64,000 nt of DNA from Mesoplasma melaleucae (GTDB taxonomy: Bacteria; Bacillota_I; Bacilli_A; Mycoplasmatales; Mycoplasmataceae): positions 744,001 to 808,000 of the forward strand of contig NZ_CP024964.1 in assembly GCF_002804105.1 (NCBI RefSeq), written 5' to 3'. The stretch's first letter is position 1. Every line of letters begins with the position of its first letter. Positions 12,382 to 24,383 of this stretch are shown piece by piece. Both the position numbers and the translations under genes were made by a program. Under the pieces are notes generated by a model. That model saw nothing but the letters and a program-made list of their open reading frames with translations, was not told the DNA's origin and ran no database searches.

Positions 12382-15300
12382 CTATTCTTCTTCAAATGAA
12401 AGGTTGATTTCACTTTCATCTACTTCTTCAAAAATATCTAAATCTTGAATTTCAACAAGTGATACTGAATCTTCAAATGTCAATTTATCTGTTGATGCAT
12501 GTTTCATATTGTCATCATTTACTAAATCATTGTCATCATCATATGCATTAATTTGTGATTTATTTCCTTTGTCATCTAATAAGTAGATGTCAAATCCTAA
12601 TCCCATAATTTCTTTTGAAAGCACGTTAAATGATTCAGGGGTTCCAGGTGTTGGAATTTGTTTTGATCTAACAATTGCTTCATAAGTTTTTGTACGACCT
12701 TTTAAGTCATCTGATTTAATAGTTAAGATTTCTCTTAGAGTATGAGCTGCCCCATAAGCTTCTAATGCTCAAACTTCCATTTCTCCGAAACGTTGTCCCC
12801 CGTTTTGTGCTTTTCCTCCAAGAGGTTGTTGAGTAATTAATGAGTAAGGTCCAACACTTCTTGCGTGAAGTTTATCATCAACCATGTGTGAAAGTTTCAA
12901 CATGTACATAACTCCAACTGAAATTGGTTTATCAATAACATCTCCAGTTTGACCATCAATTAATTTAACTTTTCCATAGTTTTCCATTCCAGCTTCAGCC
13001 ATGATTTCATCTAAATCATTACTGTTAACACCTTCGAAAACTGGAGTTGCAATTTTAACTCCTAATTTTTTAGCTGCCATTCCTAAATGGATTTCTAAAA
13101 TTTGCCCAATGTTCATACGTGATGGAATCCCTTGTGGGTTCAATAGAATATCTACTGGTGTACCATCTTTTAAGTGAGGCATGTCTTCAACTGGTAACAC
13201 TTTTGAGATAATCCCTTTGTTACCGTGACGTCCTGACATTTTATCCCCTTCTTGGATTTTACGTTTTTGAACGATATATACTTTAATAACTTCTAATACA
13301 TCTGCTGGTAAATCAATACCATCTGGGTTTGTTGCTGATTTAGCTTTGAAGCGTTTAACAGCTTGAACAATACCTTCTCCACCATTTGGAACTTTTAATG
13401 AGTTATCTTTAACTGATCTTGATTTTTCTCCAAAAATAGCATGTAATAATTTATCTTCTGGTGATAATTGAGTTTGTCCTTTTGGAGTTACTTTACCAAC
13501 TAAAATATCTCCTGTTTTAACTTCAGTACCAATTGCTACAATACCTTCTTGATCTAAGTATTTTTTAGCATTGTCACTAATGTTTGGAATTTCAGAAGTA
13601 ATTTCTTCTGCTCCTTGTTTTGTATTACGAACTTCTAATACATATTCATCAATATGCACTGAAGTAAATTTATCTTCCATGATAACTCTTTCAGACATAA
13701 CAATGGCATCCTCGAAGTTGTAACCATTATAAGTTGTAAAGGCAACAATAACGTTTTGACCTAGAGCTAATTCTCCGTTATCAACAGATGGTCCATCAGC
13801 AATAATTTGACCAGCTTCAATTGAATCTCCAACTTTAACAATTGGTTTTTGTACAATTGAACTTCCATTGTTTGAACGTTCAAAGTTTGCTAATGTATAT
13901 GTTTTAATTCCTGATTTTGCTTCAACTGCAATTTGTTTTGCATCTACATATTTAACGATTCCGTTTTCTGTAGCAACAACACAAACCCCTGAGTCTCTAG
14001 CAGCTTCAAATTCAATTCCTGTTCCAACGAATGGTGATTCTGGAACAATTGTAGGGACAGCTTGACGTTGCATGTTGGCACCCATAAGTGCACGGTTGGC
14101 GTCATCGTTTTCTAAGAATGGAATTGCTGAAGTGGCAACTGAAACAATTTGTTTTGGAGAAACGTCAATAAATTGCACTTCTGATACTCTAGCGATGTAA
14201 TCATCACCTTTGTAACGAGAAACAACAGTTTCATCTAAGATTTTTCCATTTTCATCTTTTGTAACATTTGATTGAGAAATAATGTATTCTTTTTCTTCAT
14301 CAGCTGACAAGTATTGGTGTTCATTTTCAATTACACCATCAATAACTTTTAAGTAAGGTGTTCTAATGAATCCTAATTCATCAACGATTGCATAAGTTGA
14401 TAAGTTATTAATCAATCCAATGTTTGGTCCCTCTGGAGTTTCAATAGGACAGATTCTTCCATAGTGAGAAGGGTGAACGTCACGCACTTCTAAGCTGGCA
14501 CGATCTCTTGATAATCCCCCAGGTCCTAAAGCAGTTAATCTACGTTTGTTTGTTAATTCTGCTAATGGGTTAATTTGATCCATGAATTGTGATAATTGTG
14601 ATAAGTTGAAGAACTCTCCAATTACAGCAGTTAATGGTTTTGCGTTAATAATTGTTGAAACTTTAACTTTGTATAAGTCACTTGTTGAAAGTTTTTCTTT
14701 AACATTTTTATCAATACGAGTTAATCCCATTCTGAATTGGTTTTGTAATAATTCTCCAACTGTTCTAACACGACGGTTAGCCAAGTTGTCAATATCATCG
14801 TATTCACCAATGTTGTATTCTAATCCTAACAAGTAAGAAACAGTAGCAACAATATCAACAACTGTAATATGTTCTTCTTTTGAATCAGGTGTAATTCCAA
14901 CTAATGTAAAAGTTTCTCTTCTTGAGTTATTGTCTTGGTAAACTTTTACACTTTGAATTTTACGTGAACCAGGAATGTCTTCTTTGTATTCGATTGAAGA
15001 AACCATAACACCATCTTGTGATAATGCTTCAGCAACTTCTTTAATGTTTGCTTTAGAAATTTCAGTATCTTTTGCTACTAAAACTTTTCCTTTTGCATCA
15101 ACGATATCTTCAGCTAAGATTCTTCCTATTAAACGATTTTTAACAGCTAATTTTTGTTGTAATTTAAATCTACCTGCTTTTGTTAAATCATATTTTCTAC
15201 GGTCAAATAATAATCCGTTAATGTATTTTGATGCTCCATCAGATGTTGCAGTTTCACCTTGTCTAATTTTTTTATAAATTTCTTGAACGTGTTGTGCTCA

Positions 15301-16236
15301 GTCTGCGTATGAATCTCCAGTATCATTGTCATTTTTTAATGTTTCAACAATAACTTTCTCTTTATCAAAAATATTTAAGATTGTATCTCTGTCAATTCCT
15401 AAAATTTTTAAGAATGAAGTTGCAGTTGTTTTTCTTGATTTATCAATTTTTACAAATAATGAATTTGTTGTTTCAGCAGTTTTTTTAGTATCTGTTTCAA
15501 ATTCTAATCAAGTTCCACGACTTGGAATGATATCACCGTTGTATAGGTTTTCTCCTGTCTTGTTGTTGATTTCAGTTTTAAAGTATGATCCTGGTGATCT
15601 AACTAATTGTGAAACAATAACTTTTTGTGAACCATTGATAACAAATGTTCCAGCGTCAGTCATTAAAGGGAAATCTCCAAAGAATACTTGCCCTCACTTT
15701 CTAACATTAATTTCAGCAACAATTAAATCTTCTTTTTCTTCTAAGATTGTAATTTGAAATAAGTCATTCTTTTCTGTACTTTTTAATTTAACGTCAAAGA
15801 AATAAATGTTTTCTGTATTTTTAACAAGAGTAACATTTTTTGAATCTGTTTTTTGAGCAATTCAGTTTACTAAAACTTTTTTAATATCTTTTTCTACAAT
15901 TTCTTCAAACTCTTTTGAAATGTCTTCTGTTTTAGTAAACATTAATTGTAAGTCTACGTAAATTGGAGCATCATAAATTTTTGATTGTTCTTTTGCTTTA
16001 GCTGGAGAGATTTTAGCTTCTTTAATTTCTCACCCTTCTAAGAAAAGAGATGCACTTAAGTCATTTGAGCTCATTGGAAAAAATTCGTTTAATACTTCGT
16101 CAATTCCTTTTGTTTTGAATCATTCGAAAGTTCTTGTTTGAATTTCAATTAAGTTTGGTAATTCAAGATTACCTGAAACTTTTCTATAATCACGTCTTTC
16201 AACGCCACGGTTTACTTTTTTAATTTTATATGCCAT
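12382..16236 (-). CDS. rpoB: RNA polymerase subunit beta
   Basis: 1284 residues from ATG 16236 (AAAGGAAAC upstream) to TAG. All landmark motifs are present: the rifampicin region [40 protein letters not shown], the [12 protein letters not shown] motif and the C-terminal [19 protein letters not shown]. At the position of E. coli His526 it has Asn (residue 563), the change reported to explain natural rifampicin resistance in spiroplasmas. The upstream Fic-like gene ends 14 bases before the start, so the two are probably co-transcribed. Confidence 0.98.
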
Positions 16237-16250
16237 GTTGTTTCCTTTCA

Positions 16251-17408
16251 TTATTCTAAAATATATTTGTATTTATTTAATAGCTTGTCTGCAACTGTAA
16301 AGTTTGCATCGCTTTTTGTAACTTTGACAATATTTGCGCTTTTTAGATTTTCTAAAGCATCTTTTATTTCTTGTTTTTTAATTGTTTGATTACCATTAAT
16401 TTTCAAGATATCTGTAATTCTTTTAACAGAGACTTCTTTTGTTCTTTCTGATAATATTGCACTTAATATAATGATTTCATAATCACTTGCAAAAAATTTT
16501 GATCTAACTTCATAATCAACATTAATTCATTCATAAACTAATGATAATAAGAAGCCTTTTTTAACTGATTCTCTTAAATGTTTTTTTGTAAATGCTAAAA
16601 GTCCATTTATATTAAACCCTTTTTTAAATGATTTATTGATTTGTAAGATCAATTCTTCTCAATGATTTGCAATATCAAAAATTCAAATTTTAAACTTACT
16701 GTTTTCTTTACTTTGATTAATAAATCATAAACTCATTAGTAAAGCAACACTTGAGTTAAATCTTTGGTAAGGTTGAATAATTAAAATCTGCAAGAAAATA
16801 ATTATTGCTTTGGTAAAACCATCAAAAGAATTTTGTGGTACATCATTTATAAACTCAAATAAACCTTTTAACTCATAATCAATAGCATTAAAATCTATTT
16901 CAATGTCAGTTAATATTTTCTTATTATCAGTTCTGTAATAATTAGCTTTTCGATCTAAATTGAATTCTGTATTTCTGAATAAAATATGAATCAGTAATTC
17001 ATAGTTATCTTCATTAATTTCAAAATCAGCTTTCTTTACTAGTCTAATTGCTTCAATAAAGTTCATTGCCATTTTTTCTTTTTTAGATTTTGGCTTTAAA
17101 CCGTTTTCATTTTTTTTAATTGTGTTATGAATTGAAAGCATTGAAGATCCTTCACATAAGTTTTCTAAAAACATCAGTGAAGAAACATTACTTGTAGAAA
17201 TAAGATTTGATAAAAATTTATTTTTTGAAAATGAGTATGCTTGAAAGTAATTTGTTAAATACTTATCACTTTGAATTTCTTCCATTGGTTTAAAATTCAT
17301 TTTTTGCTCTATTGATAAAGGAAAGTTAATAGTAAAAAGTTCTTCATCTTCAACGATTTGAATCATTAAATCTACGAACTTTTTGTTAAGAAAATAATTT
17401 AGACTCAT
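16251..17408 (-). CDS. Fic/Fido-fold protein with degenerate active site
   Basis: 385 residues. ATG 17408 was chosen over an upstream TTG at 17423 because GGGAGG lies just before it. The Fic-like parts are an inhibitory-helix-like ENLCEGSSMLSIHNT, a helix with a YYRTDNKKI segment, and a helix at the Fic core. The catalytic motif HPFxxGNGR is replaced by QPYQRFNSS (212-220), lacking His, Gly and Arg. The C-terminal 100 residues look like a winged helix (SVKRITDILKINGNQTIKKQE). AMP transfer is therefore unlikely; a regulatory or DNA-binding role is my inference. It is driven by its own promoter and leads into rpoBC. Confidence 0.68.
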
Positions 17409-17491
17409 TAGACTTCCTCCCAATATTTCTTTTGCAAAAAAAATAAGGATAGCAGAAGCTCTTAACTAACTAAACTATACTCGATTATTAT

Positions 17492-17520
17492 ATTATATAT
17501 AATTTACTCTAAAAAAGCAA
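17492..17520 (-). promoter_or_regulatory. promoter for the Fic-like gene and rpoBC
   Basis: On the minus strand TTGCTT (17515-17520), a 17-bp spacer and TATAAT (17492-17497). It lies after the rplL terminator and is probably the main promoter of the Fic-like gene-rpoB-rpoC unit. Confidence 0.72.
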
Positions 17521-17593
17521 ATATTATTGAGCTTTTCATGTTTAAAAATAATTAAAATTTTTAACTTTGTAACTTATTTTACATGTAAAAATA

Positions 17594-17618
17594 AAAACCT
17601 AAGATCATCTTAGGTTTT
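17594..17618 (-). terminator. rplL terminator
   Basis: 11-bp perfect stem AAAACCTAAGA / TCTTAGGTTTT with a three-base loop and T-rich flanks, after the rplL stop. It separates rplJL from rpoBC, which are often one operon in other bacteria. Confidence 0.92.
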
Positions 17619-17641
17619 TTTTAATAAGAAATTAGTGAATA

Positions 17642-18010
17642 CTATTTGTATTCAACTGATGCTCCAGCTTCAACTAATTGAGCTTTAATTGCATCTGCTT
17701 CTTCAATTTTAACGTTTTCTTTAATAGATACTGGTAAAGTTCCATCAACTAATTTTTTAGCGTCCATTAATCCTAATCCAGTTACTTCTTTAACTACTTT
17801 AATAACTGCAACTTTTTGTCCACCTGCGTTTGTTAACATAACTGAAACTTCTGATGGTGCTGAATCAGCAGCAGCTGGTCCTGCAGCAACAGCAACACCT
17901 GCTGATGCAACAACGTCGAAGTGTTCTTCGATTGCTTTAACTAATTCGTTTAATTCTGTTAATTTCATTTCTTCTAATGCTTTAATAATATCTTCTTTTG
18001 TAATTGCCAT
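17642..18010 (-). CDS. rplL: ribosomal protein L7/L12
   Basis: 122 residues. Forms the stalk dimers on the large subunit that recruit translation GTPases. The N-terminal dimerisation helix (IIKALEEMKLTELNELVKAI) is followed by an Ala/Gly-rich hinge and the C-terminal domain with KVAVIKVVKEVTGLGLMDAK. It lies 57 bases after rplJ in the L10 operon. Confidence 0.97.
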   Translation of the reverse strand: MAITKEDIIKALEEMKLTELNELVKAIEEHFDVVASAGVAVAAGPAAADSAPSEVSVMLTNAGGQKVAVIKVVKEVTGLGLMDAKKLVDGTLPVSIKENVKIEEADAIKAQLVEAGASVEYK

Positions 18011-18066
18011 GATTTTGGTCTCCTTTTTAATATTTTTATTTGCTATTAATACATTTAATTATTCTA

Positions 18067-18567
18067 TTAGTTTTGTTTTGTATCAGCAACAGCTTTAATT
18101 ACCGCCATAACTTGACGTATTGGGTAAAGTAAGCTTGATGCAAACATTAAGTATAAATCTTCTTTTGATGGTAGTGTAGCAACTTCTGTAATTGCTGCAG
18201 TATTCATAGCTGCGTTTTCGTATACTCCAGCTTTTAATTTTAATGCTTCATTTTCTTTTGCAAAGTTAGCTACTAATTTAGCAGCACCAATTGCATCTTC
18301 GTTTGAGAAAACAAAAACATTTTGTTGAGTTAAATATTCGTTTAATTCTGATAAATTTAATTGATCAACTGCTCTTCTAACAAGTGAGTCTTTATAAACT
18401 TTAACTTCAATACCTTGTTTTAAAGCTTGTCTTCTTAAATTTGACATTTGTTCAACTGTTAAGTGTTTGTATTCTGCAATAGCAACACCTTGAGCTGATT
18501 GAATTTTAGAAACAATCTCAGCAACGATTTCTGCTTTTTTAGCATGTGCAGGTCTATTTGTTGACAT
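18067..18567 (-). CDS. rplJ: ribosomal protein L10
   Basis: 166 residues. Anchors the L7/L12 stalk to 23S rRNA. It shows the N-terminal L10 pattern (AEIVAEIVSKIQSAQGVAIAEY, the GIEVKVYKDSLVRRA segment) and a C-terminal helix for L7/L12. ATG is preceded by TAGGAGG. It lies directly behind an L10-type leader and is followed by rplL. Confidence 0.96.
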   Translation of the reverse strand: MSTNRPAHAKKAEIVAEIVSKIQSAQGVAIAEYKHLTVEQMSNLRRQALKQGIEVKVYKDSLVRRAVDQLNLSELNEYLTQQNVFVFSNEDAIGAAKLVANFAKENEALKLKAGVYENAAMNTAAITEVATLPSKEDLYLMFASSLLYPIRQVMAVIKAVADTKQN

Positions 18568-18602
18568 TCGTATTCCTCCTATTTTCTTATTTTATAAAAC
18601 AA

Positions 18603-18750
18603 AACCCTCGGTTCTTAATGCAAAGACCGAGGGAAACGTAAAAATACATTTTTTAAATTAATGTTTGATTTATTTAATAAATGTTTATGTAATCCTCGGT
18701 AACAAATTAAGGGAAAGTCCCAGTTACTGTCTTTGGTATTAATAGCCTTT
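18603..18750 (-). ncRNA. L10 ribosomal protein leader
   Basis: The leader between promoter and rplJ shows the L10-binding core (ACCAAAGACAGTAACTGGGA, then TTTCCCTTAATTTGTTACCG on the minus strand). It ends in an attenuator hairpin CCCTCGG / CCGAGGG (18605-18633) with a TTTTGTTTT tail. Known L10 leaders let L10-L7/L12 repress their own operon by premature termination. Confidence 0.85.
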
Positions 18751-18754
18751 ATTA

Positions 18755-18782
18755 ATAATATCATAATGATTATTTATTTCAA
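18755..18782 (-). promoter_or_regulatory. promoter of the rplJ-rplL operon
   Basis: TTGAAA (18777-18782), a 16-bp spacer and TATTAT (18755-18760) on the minus strand, just before the L10 leader. Confidence 0.68.
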
Positions 18783-18791
18783 TAAATCTGT

Positions 18792-21332
18792 TTAAACTTC
18801 AACATCATCATTGCGTTTCATAATGTCCATATCAGTTTCATTTGGTGGGTAAACTCCATCATTTTGTCGTTTTTTGTACCATTCAAATTGACCTTCAAAA
18901 GGATGCAACCTTCTAACTTCTTGACTTAATTCTAAATAAATATCATCACTCATTTTATTTCAATTATATTTAAAGAATTTTCTGCCTGATTGGAAATCTC
19001 CTAGTTCTTTAACCATTCCTAATGAATTCATTCCATCAACTACATGTTTTCCCATGAAACTTCCAAAACGAATTTCACGGTTTCTGTTTCTTGCTCCAAT
19101 TAATCCTAATAAAACAAAGAATACACCAAATGCTAATAAAATTCCTGCTTGTTGCATAATGTATAAAGTATCAGTTGTATTAAATCCGTGTTCTCCGACT
19201 CCATATACAATTGCACCAAGTCCATGTAGAACATAAGTAAACTCAGCTACAAAACTAATTTTGTGAAAGAATTCAAATTGCATAAATGAAGGAAATGTTC
19301 CTCAACCAGAAGATATGTTAATAACTAAATAAATAATAATTAAAACTTTTGATACTGTTTCGTCTTTAATTAAGAACCACAGTCCCTGAATTGTTAATAC
19401 AAAGATTAAATCAACAAATAATAACCAAACCCACACTGAAAACATTGCAGCTGATCCAATTGCGATTCATCCTGTAAATGATAAGGCAATTGTTAATGCA
19501 CTAACTTGTAAGATACCGGTTGTTAACATTAATAAAGTTTTAGATGTATATCATTTACCTGTTTTAAGTTTTTTAGTTCTTCTTGCTCTATCATAAATAA
19601 ATGTTTGCATGAATGTTCCAACAAATAAACCAATTAGAATAAAGAATTCACCAATTCCAATTCCATAGATTCCATTTTTTAAACCTGCGATTTCAATATT
19701 TACAACTTTAAATTTATCAAATAATTTATGTTGAATTTGATCTAATATTTTGCTTGTTGCTGTGTTTAAGAACGCAAATTGACTTGCAAAGTTATTTGCT
19801 TGTGCAAACTTGTCCATATTAGCTGTAAATTCTGCTATTGTTACTGCATTTCTATTTAAAGTGTTAGTGTTTGAAGCAAAAACTTCGTATGGTTTAATTG
19901 CTTTTAAATCAATTCCTGTTTTTTCAATTAATAATGAATTTATTTTTGGTAAATAAGTTTTAAAACTAAATTTTAAATTATCAACTGGACTATTATTTAT
20001 TCCTGTGATTAATAATTTTATTACTAGTTCTACTTTTTTGTCTAATCCTAACTTATCAATGTTATCAATGTTAATTCACATTACTTGATCATCAGTAAAT
20101 GGATCAATTCCATGCATGATGTCATAGAAGTATTTATTTATAATGTGAGAGTTATCATTTAAAACAGCAAGATATCCACTTAGTTTAGAACTTGATAAAT
20201 CAATGTTTAATAATTTTGCAATTGTTTGTAATTTTGGGTCTTGTAAAATATTAGCAATTGTATTTGTCAATATTCCATTAGTATTTTTAGCTGCATCATT
20301 TGTTTTAGTAACTTCTGCACTTACATCACCAAAAATTCTATTTGCTGAACTGATTTGTTTATCAGTACTTGTATTTTTAGCATCACTAACAACATATTGT
20401 TTTCCAGCTTCAATTGTAATACTTGAATTGTCAATAAACCCTAATCTTTGAGATCTATTTACAATTTCATTTTTAGTTGGTGTATATGTAACTTGTTTAT
20501 AAAAGTTTTTATAAATTATATTTGATATCGCTGAAGGGATATTTTCACCTAAGAATTTTTCAATACCTTTAACAATTAATGCTGACTTCATTTCCATCAT
20601 ACTGTTTAAGTAGTAACCAAAAATAAAGTTTCTTTCAAATGTTGTTCAGATGTTAATGTTAGCTTTTTGAGATTGAGGTAAAGAGTTTTTGTTAAAAATT
20701 GATCCTACTTGTTTAATTAAGTATTCCCCAAACCCTTCATCAATTTTTGCTTGAACATAATATTTTTTACCTTTTCATTGTTTTTCAATTTCACTTTCAT
20801 ATGAAATGTATCGAATATTTGAAAAAGCCATATCTTCTTTTAATTCTGGAGATGAAAATACATAATCTTCATCTTTAATGTTTTCATCAGTCTTTGGATT
20901 TAAAACTGATTTAATGACATCTCAGACATTAAACTTAAAAATATGATTTGCAATGTCTTCTTGTGAAGATATTGTCATAGTACCAGCATTAGTATATAAA
21001 GTTTGATTTTGTTGTTCATACGCAATTTGAATTGCTTGATCCTTACTAATTGATGAATCTACTGATTTATAATTTTTATCAGTTAAAACTCCAATTTTAA
21101 AGTCAAAATTTTCCATATCATTATTTTTATATACTCAGACTGTTTTGTCTTCGTTTAAAATAGCAACAGGTGCCTTTCCTAAATTGATTGTTGGGTTTCA
21201 GAAAGCTATTAAACATGTAACCCCATACAGAATAGGTATTAAAGCAATACCTATGAATTTAGAAATCCTTTTCACTGAAGACAGAACTCGAGACGTAAAC
21301 TCATCTCGAAAACCTTTGATAATTCCTATCAT
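18792..21332 (-). CDS. YhgE/Pip-family membrane protein
   Basis: 846 residues from ATG 21332 (AAGGAGA upstream). The N-terminus matches the YhgE/Pip signature: a transmembrane segment FIGIALIPILYGVTCLIAFW, then a GKAPVAILNEDK-type motif. A large extracellular domain of about 500 residues follows, then about five membrane helices in the last third and a polar tail. Relatives include the lactococcal phage infection protein and type VII secretion-linked EsaA/YueB; the exact role in Mollicutes is unknown. It is monocistronic or coupled to the permease 78 bases upstream. It shares only its downstream edge with the rplJ promoter region. Confidence 0.8.
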
Positions 21333-21409
21333 ATGTCTCCTTATATTAAATGAACTTTACTTAGTTCATATATATAACATAACATTTAAATAAAAAAATA
21401 ACTAATAAG

Positions 21410-22798
21410 TTATTTAATTTTTATATTATTAAATTTAAAAATACCAAATAAGTAAACTAAGAATGCAATAACAACCATTAAAATTGGTTTTCAAAGAATT
21501 GAGAATGTACTTGCTCCTGTTTGTTGATGAGGTATGATAACCATTAAGTATACTGAACCTACAAAAGTTAATACACATGTTACTAAACTTAATATCATTA
21601 ATACTCAGAATGTTTTATTTCCATAAATTCTTTTATACGTTGGATCTTTTAATCTAAGTTTAATAATTGAAGAATTTAATAAAATTTTTAAAGCACTAGT
21701 TGCTAATGCAAATGATGATATTATTTCAGAAATAGAACTAAATAATATATAGAAAATTGCTACACAAGCTAGCAATCCAATTGCCATATAAGGTTGATTT
21801 GTTTTTTTATGAACTTTTCCAAATATTGAATGCACATTTCCTGTTTCAGATAATTTGTGAATTAGTCGTGATTGGAAAAATAACAATGAGTTAACTGAAC
21901 CAATGAATAAGAAAATTGCAAATATATTAAAAGTAAGTACTGCTCATTTATGTTGTGCAAAAATTGATGAAGTTGTTCCATTTGGAACAATTCAGATTCC
22001 TTCTTCATTTGGTGTTGCTAAAGATAACAAAGCAATACCATAACAAACATAAATAACTAAAACTATCAATACAGCACTTATTATAACTCAAGGAACTATT
22101 TTTTTTGGATTCTCAATTTCCTCAGTTATGTATGTAGGAAACTCATGTCCAGAATATGCAAATCCTGTGTATGTAATCGCAGGAATTAACATTGCAGAAG
22201 ATATATAAGCATGACCTAATTCTTTATTTATTGCTGAATTTGAAAGTAATCCATCTTTTGAACCATACATAATTGGTAAAACAAAAACTAATATAATTGG
22301 TAATGTTTTAACAAATAAAAAAAATATCTGAGTATATTTACTACTATTTTTAACCATTATTTGAATTCCAGCAAGGAACAATAATATAAATAGAGCTAAA
22401 GCTTTTTGTAAAGTTTCAACAGCAATTTCTTTTGAATCTAATTCTAATATTTGTGTAATCATTGAGCTCATTGCTGAACAGCAACTAGATAAAGAAGTTG
22501 CAGAAACAAAAAGAATTAAAACTCAACCAAATCAAAAAGCTAAAATTCTTCAATTACACTTTCTAATTCAACTGTATCCACTACCACTTTGCTCATACCC
22601 AATTGATGGCTCAATAATGATAAAAGCATCTGGTAAAACAATTAATGCACCAAAGATTCATGCTAGTATCATTAATAATGGGTTGGCTTGTGCTAGACCA
22701 AAAACCATGTTGAATGAAATGATTATACTTGATCCAACTATTCCAGCTAAAGTTGATGCTAAAACAGTTCAAAAGCCATATTTTTTATTAAGTTTCAT
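21410..22798 (-). CDS. amino acid permease, APC family
   Basis: 462 residues with about 12 hydrophobic helices. APC hallmarks are a glycine-rich first helix (LASTLAGIVGSSIIISF) and the YTGFAYSGHEFPTYITEEIENPKK segment, typical of amino-acid/polyamine antiporters. The start ATG 22798 overlaps the end of the upstream hydrolase gene by 11 bases, which suggests coupled translation. The substrate cannot be told from sequence alone. The protein acts in the cytoplasmic membrane. Confidence 0.86.
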
Positions 22799-23795
22799 AT
22801 TTTTCCCTCTTTCTTGCAAAATCTAATGTTCTTTGAACATATTCTTCATTGTAATCAGAAATTGTGTTTACATGCTCTGATCCAATTGGTGTTCAAATCT
22901 GACTAATTTTTTCACTTTCAAATTTTATTTTTTTTAAAAACATAGATTTACTCATCTCATACGGAATAAAAGTATCTCCTTTGGCGTGAATAAATAATAT
23001 TGGTGTCTGTTTTGCCTTATTCATATTAACTTCAAGATTATATTTATTTTGTGGTGTTTTTGTTTCTTTACTAAATTTATAAGTAAACAAGAAACCTATT
23101 TTTCATCAAGGCATATGATATAAGTTATTTTCTATATAGTATCTGTATTGTAATTTAACGCTGTTAAAACCACAATCAGCAACCACCCAATTAATATAAT
23201 TTTTATGTTCACCAATTTGTGAATATAAAATACTTGTTGAGGCCCCCATACTATTTCCAATTAAACCAATTGAATCAGCATTTTCATTATATTTTAAGTG
23301 TTTTATACTTAAATCTATCATTTTAATAGACGAATAACCTATATCTGTTTTTTCACCATAGCTTAAACCATGAGCAAATCCATCAAAAGTTAAAACATTA
23401 TAGCCTTGTTTTCAATAATGATGAACTAATCTTAACGCTAAATATTTATTTTCTGTTCAACCATGTAGGCCGATTACTCACTTATTTGAATTATTATTTC
23501 TTGCAACTAAACAACTTATATTTCCATGCTCATTTTTTAATACTAATTCTTTTATGTTTTCATTTGTAAAAGTATCTTTAATATATGATAATTTCTTATT
23601 TTTTAAATCATCATAATATAAATCTAATGAATTAAATTCTATTCCTTCTTTTGTAAAACCATCGCGATAATAGTTGTAACAAAACTTTCTATAATCTAAA
23701 TAATGTGACTTTGACATTTTAAGAATTTTATTAAATTGAATTACTGATAAAAAAATAGTTTTTAATGAATATTTATATTTTTTTATTATTTTCAA
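22788..23795 (-). CDS. alpha/beta hydrolase
   Basis: 335 residues. Start TTG 23795 with AGAGGTG upstream; no nearer ATG fits. The alpha/beta fold is seen in VIGLHGWTENK (oxyanion region), the nucleophile elbow IGNSMGAS (Ser), a late ILFIHAKGDTFIPY strand with the acid, and the catalytic His in GSEHV. It is close to the S9-like/YqkD-type hydrolases of Firmicutes. It overlaps the APC permease gene, so the two may be co-expressed; the substrate is unknown. Confidence 0.8.
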
Positions 23796-23879
23796 ACTAC
23801 ACCTCTTTTTTATAATTAAAGTAATTATACATAAAAAATAATAATATTTTTTTTTAAAATACTATTATTTTTTGGAAAT

Positions 23880-24323
23880 TTATTTTGAGCTTATTATCAT
23901 TTTAATATGATCAATTCCGTCATCATCAAAAACTTCAGAGTATTCAGTAAAACCAAATTTCTTATAAAAATCTAGAAGCCTGTATTGAGCGCTTATTTGA
24001 ATATCTTTTTTAAGTTTATTTTCATCAAGTCAAGCAATTACGCTTTTTAACAATTCAATACCATATTTTTAGCTTCTAAACTTTTTTGTAGTTAAAACTC
24101 TACCAAAAGTTAACGTTTTATCATCGATATCAAAAATTCTTAAATAACCAATCAAATCATCCTGTTCATTTCGCATCATTACATGAGTAGCAATTAAATC
24201 CTTATCATCAATATCACATGCTAATCATTCTTGTTCTACTACAAATACTTCACTTCTATTTTTAAATATTTCTCATATTTCTTTATTTGATAAATCATTA
24301 AATTTTTTAAATTCTATTTTCAT
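23880..24323 (-). pseudogene. ElaA-like GNAT acetyltransferase with a nonsense codon
   Basis: From ATG 24323 the frame encodes an ElaA-type GNAT N-terminus (RSEVFVVEQEW, then HVMMRNEQDDLIGYLRI and TFGRVLT). It hits TAA at 24069-24071, exactly where the acetyl-CoA loop should follow (RS-stop-KYG). The same frame then continues to a normal end (ISAQYRLLDFYKKFGF) and TAA at 23880. A single base change therefore removes the CoA-binding half. It lies between the hydrolase and L1. Confidence 0.8.
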
Positions 24324-24362
24324 AGTGATTCCTTTACCCTTATTAATAAATAGAATAACAAA

Positions 24363-24382
24363 AAAACAGCTTTCGCTGTTTT
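24363..24382 (-). terminator. rplK-rplA terminator
   Basis: 8-bp stem AAAACAGC / GCTGTTTT capped by a GAAA tetraloop on the minus strand, with a T run right after the rplA stop. Confidence 0.92.
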
Positions 24383-24383
24383 A

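Noticed and set aside
17408-17423. Earlier TTG start for the Fic-like gene
   Set aside because: It would place the ribosome site GGAGG inside the coding region; the ATG at 17408 has correct spacing to it.
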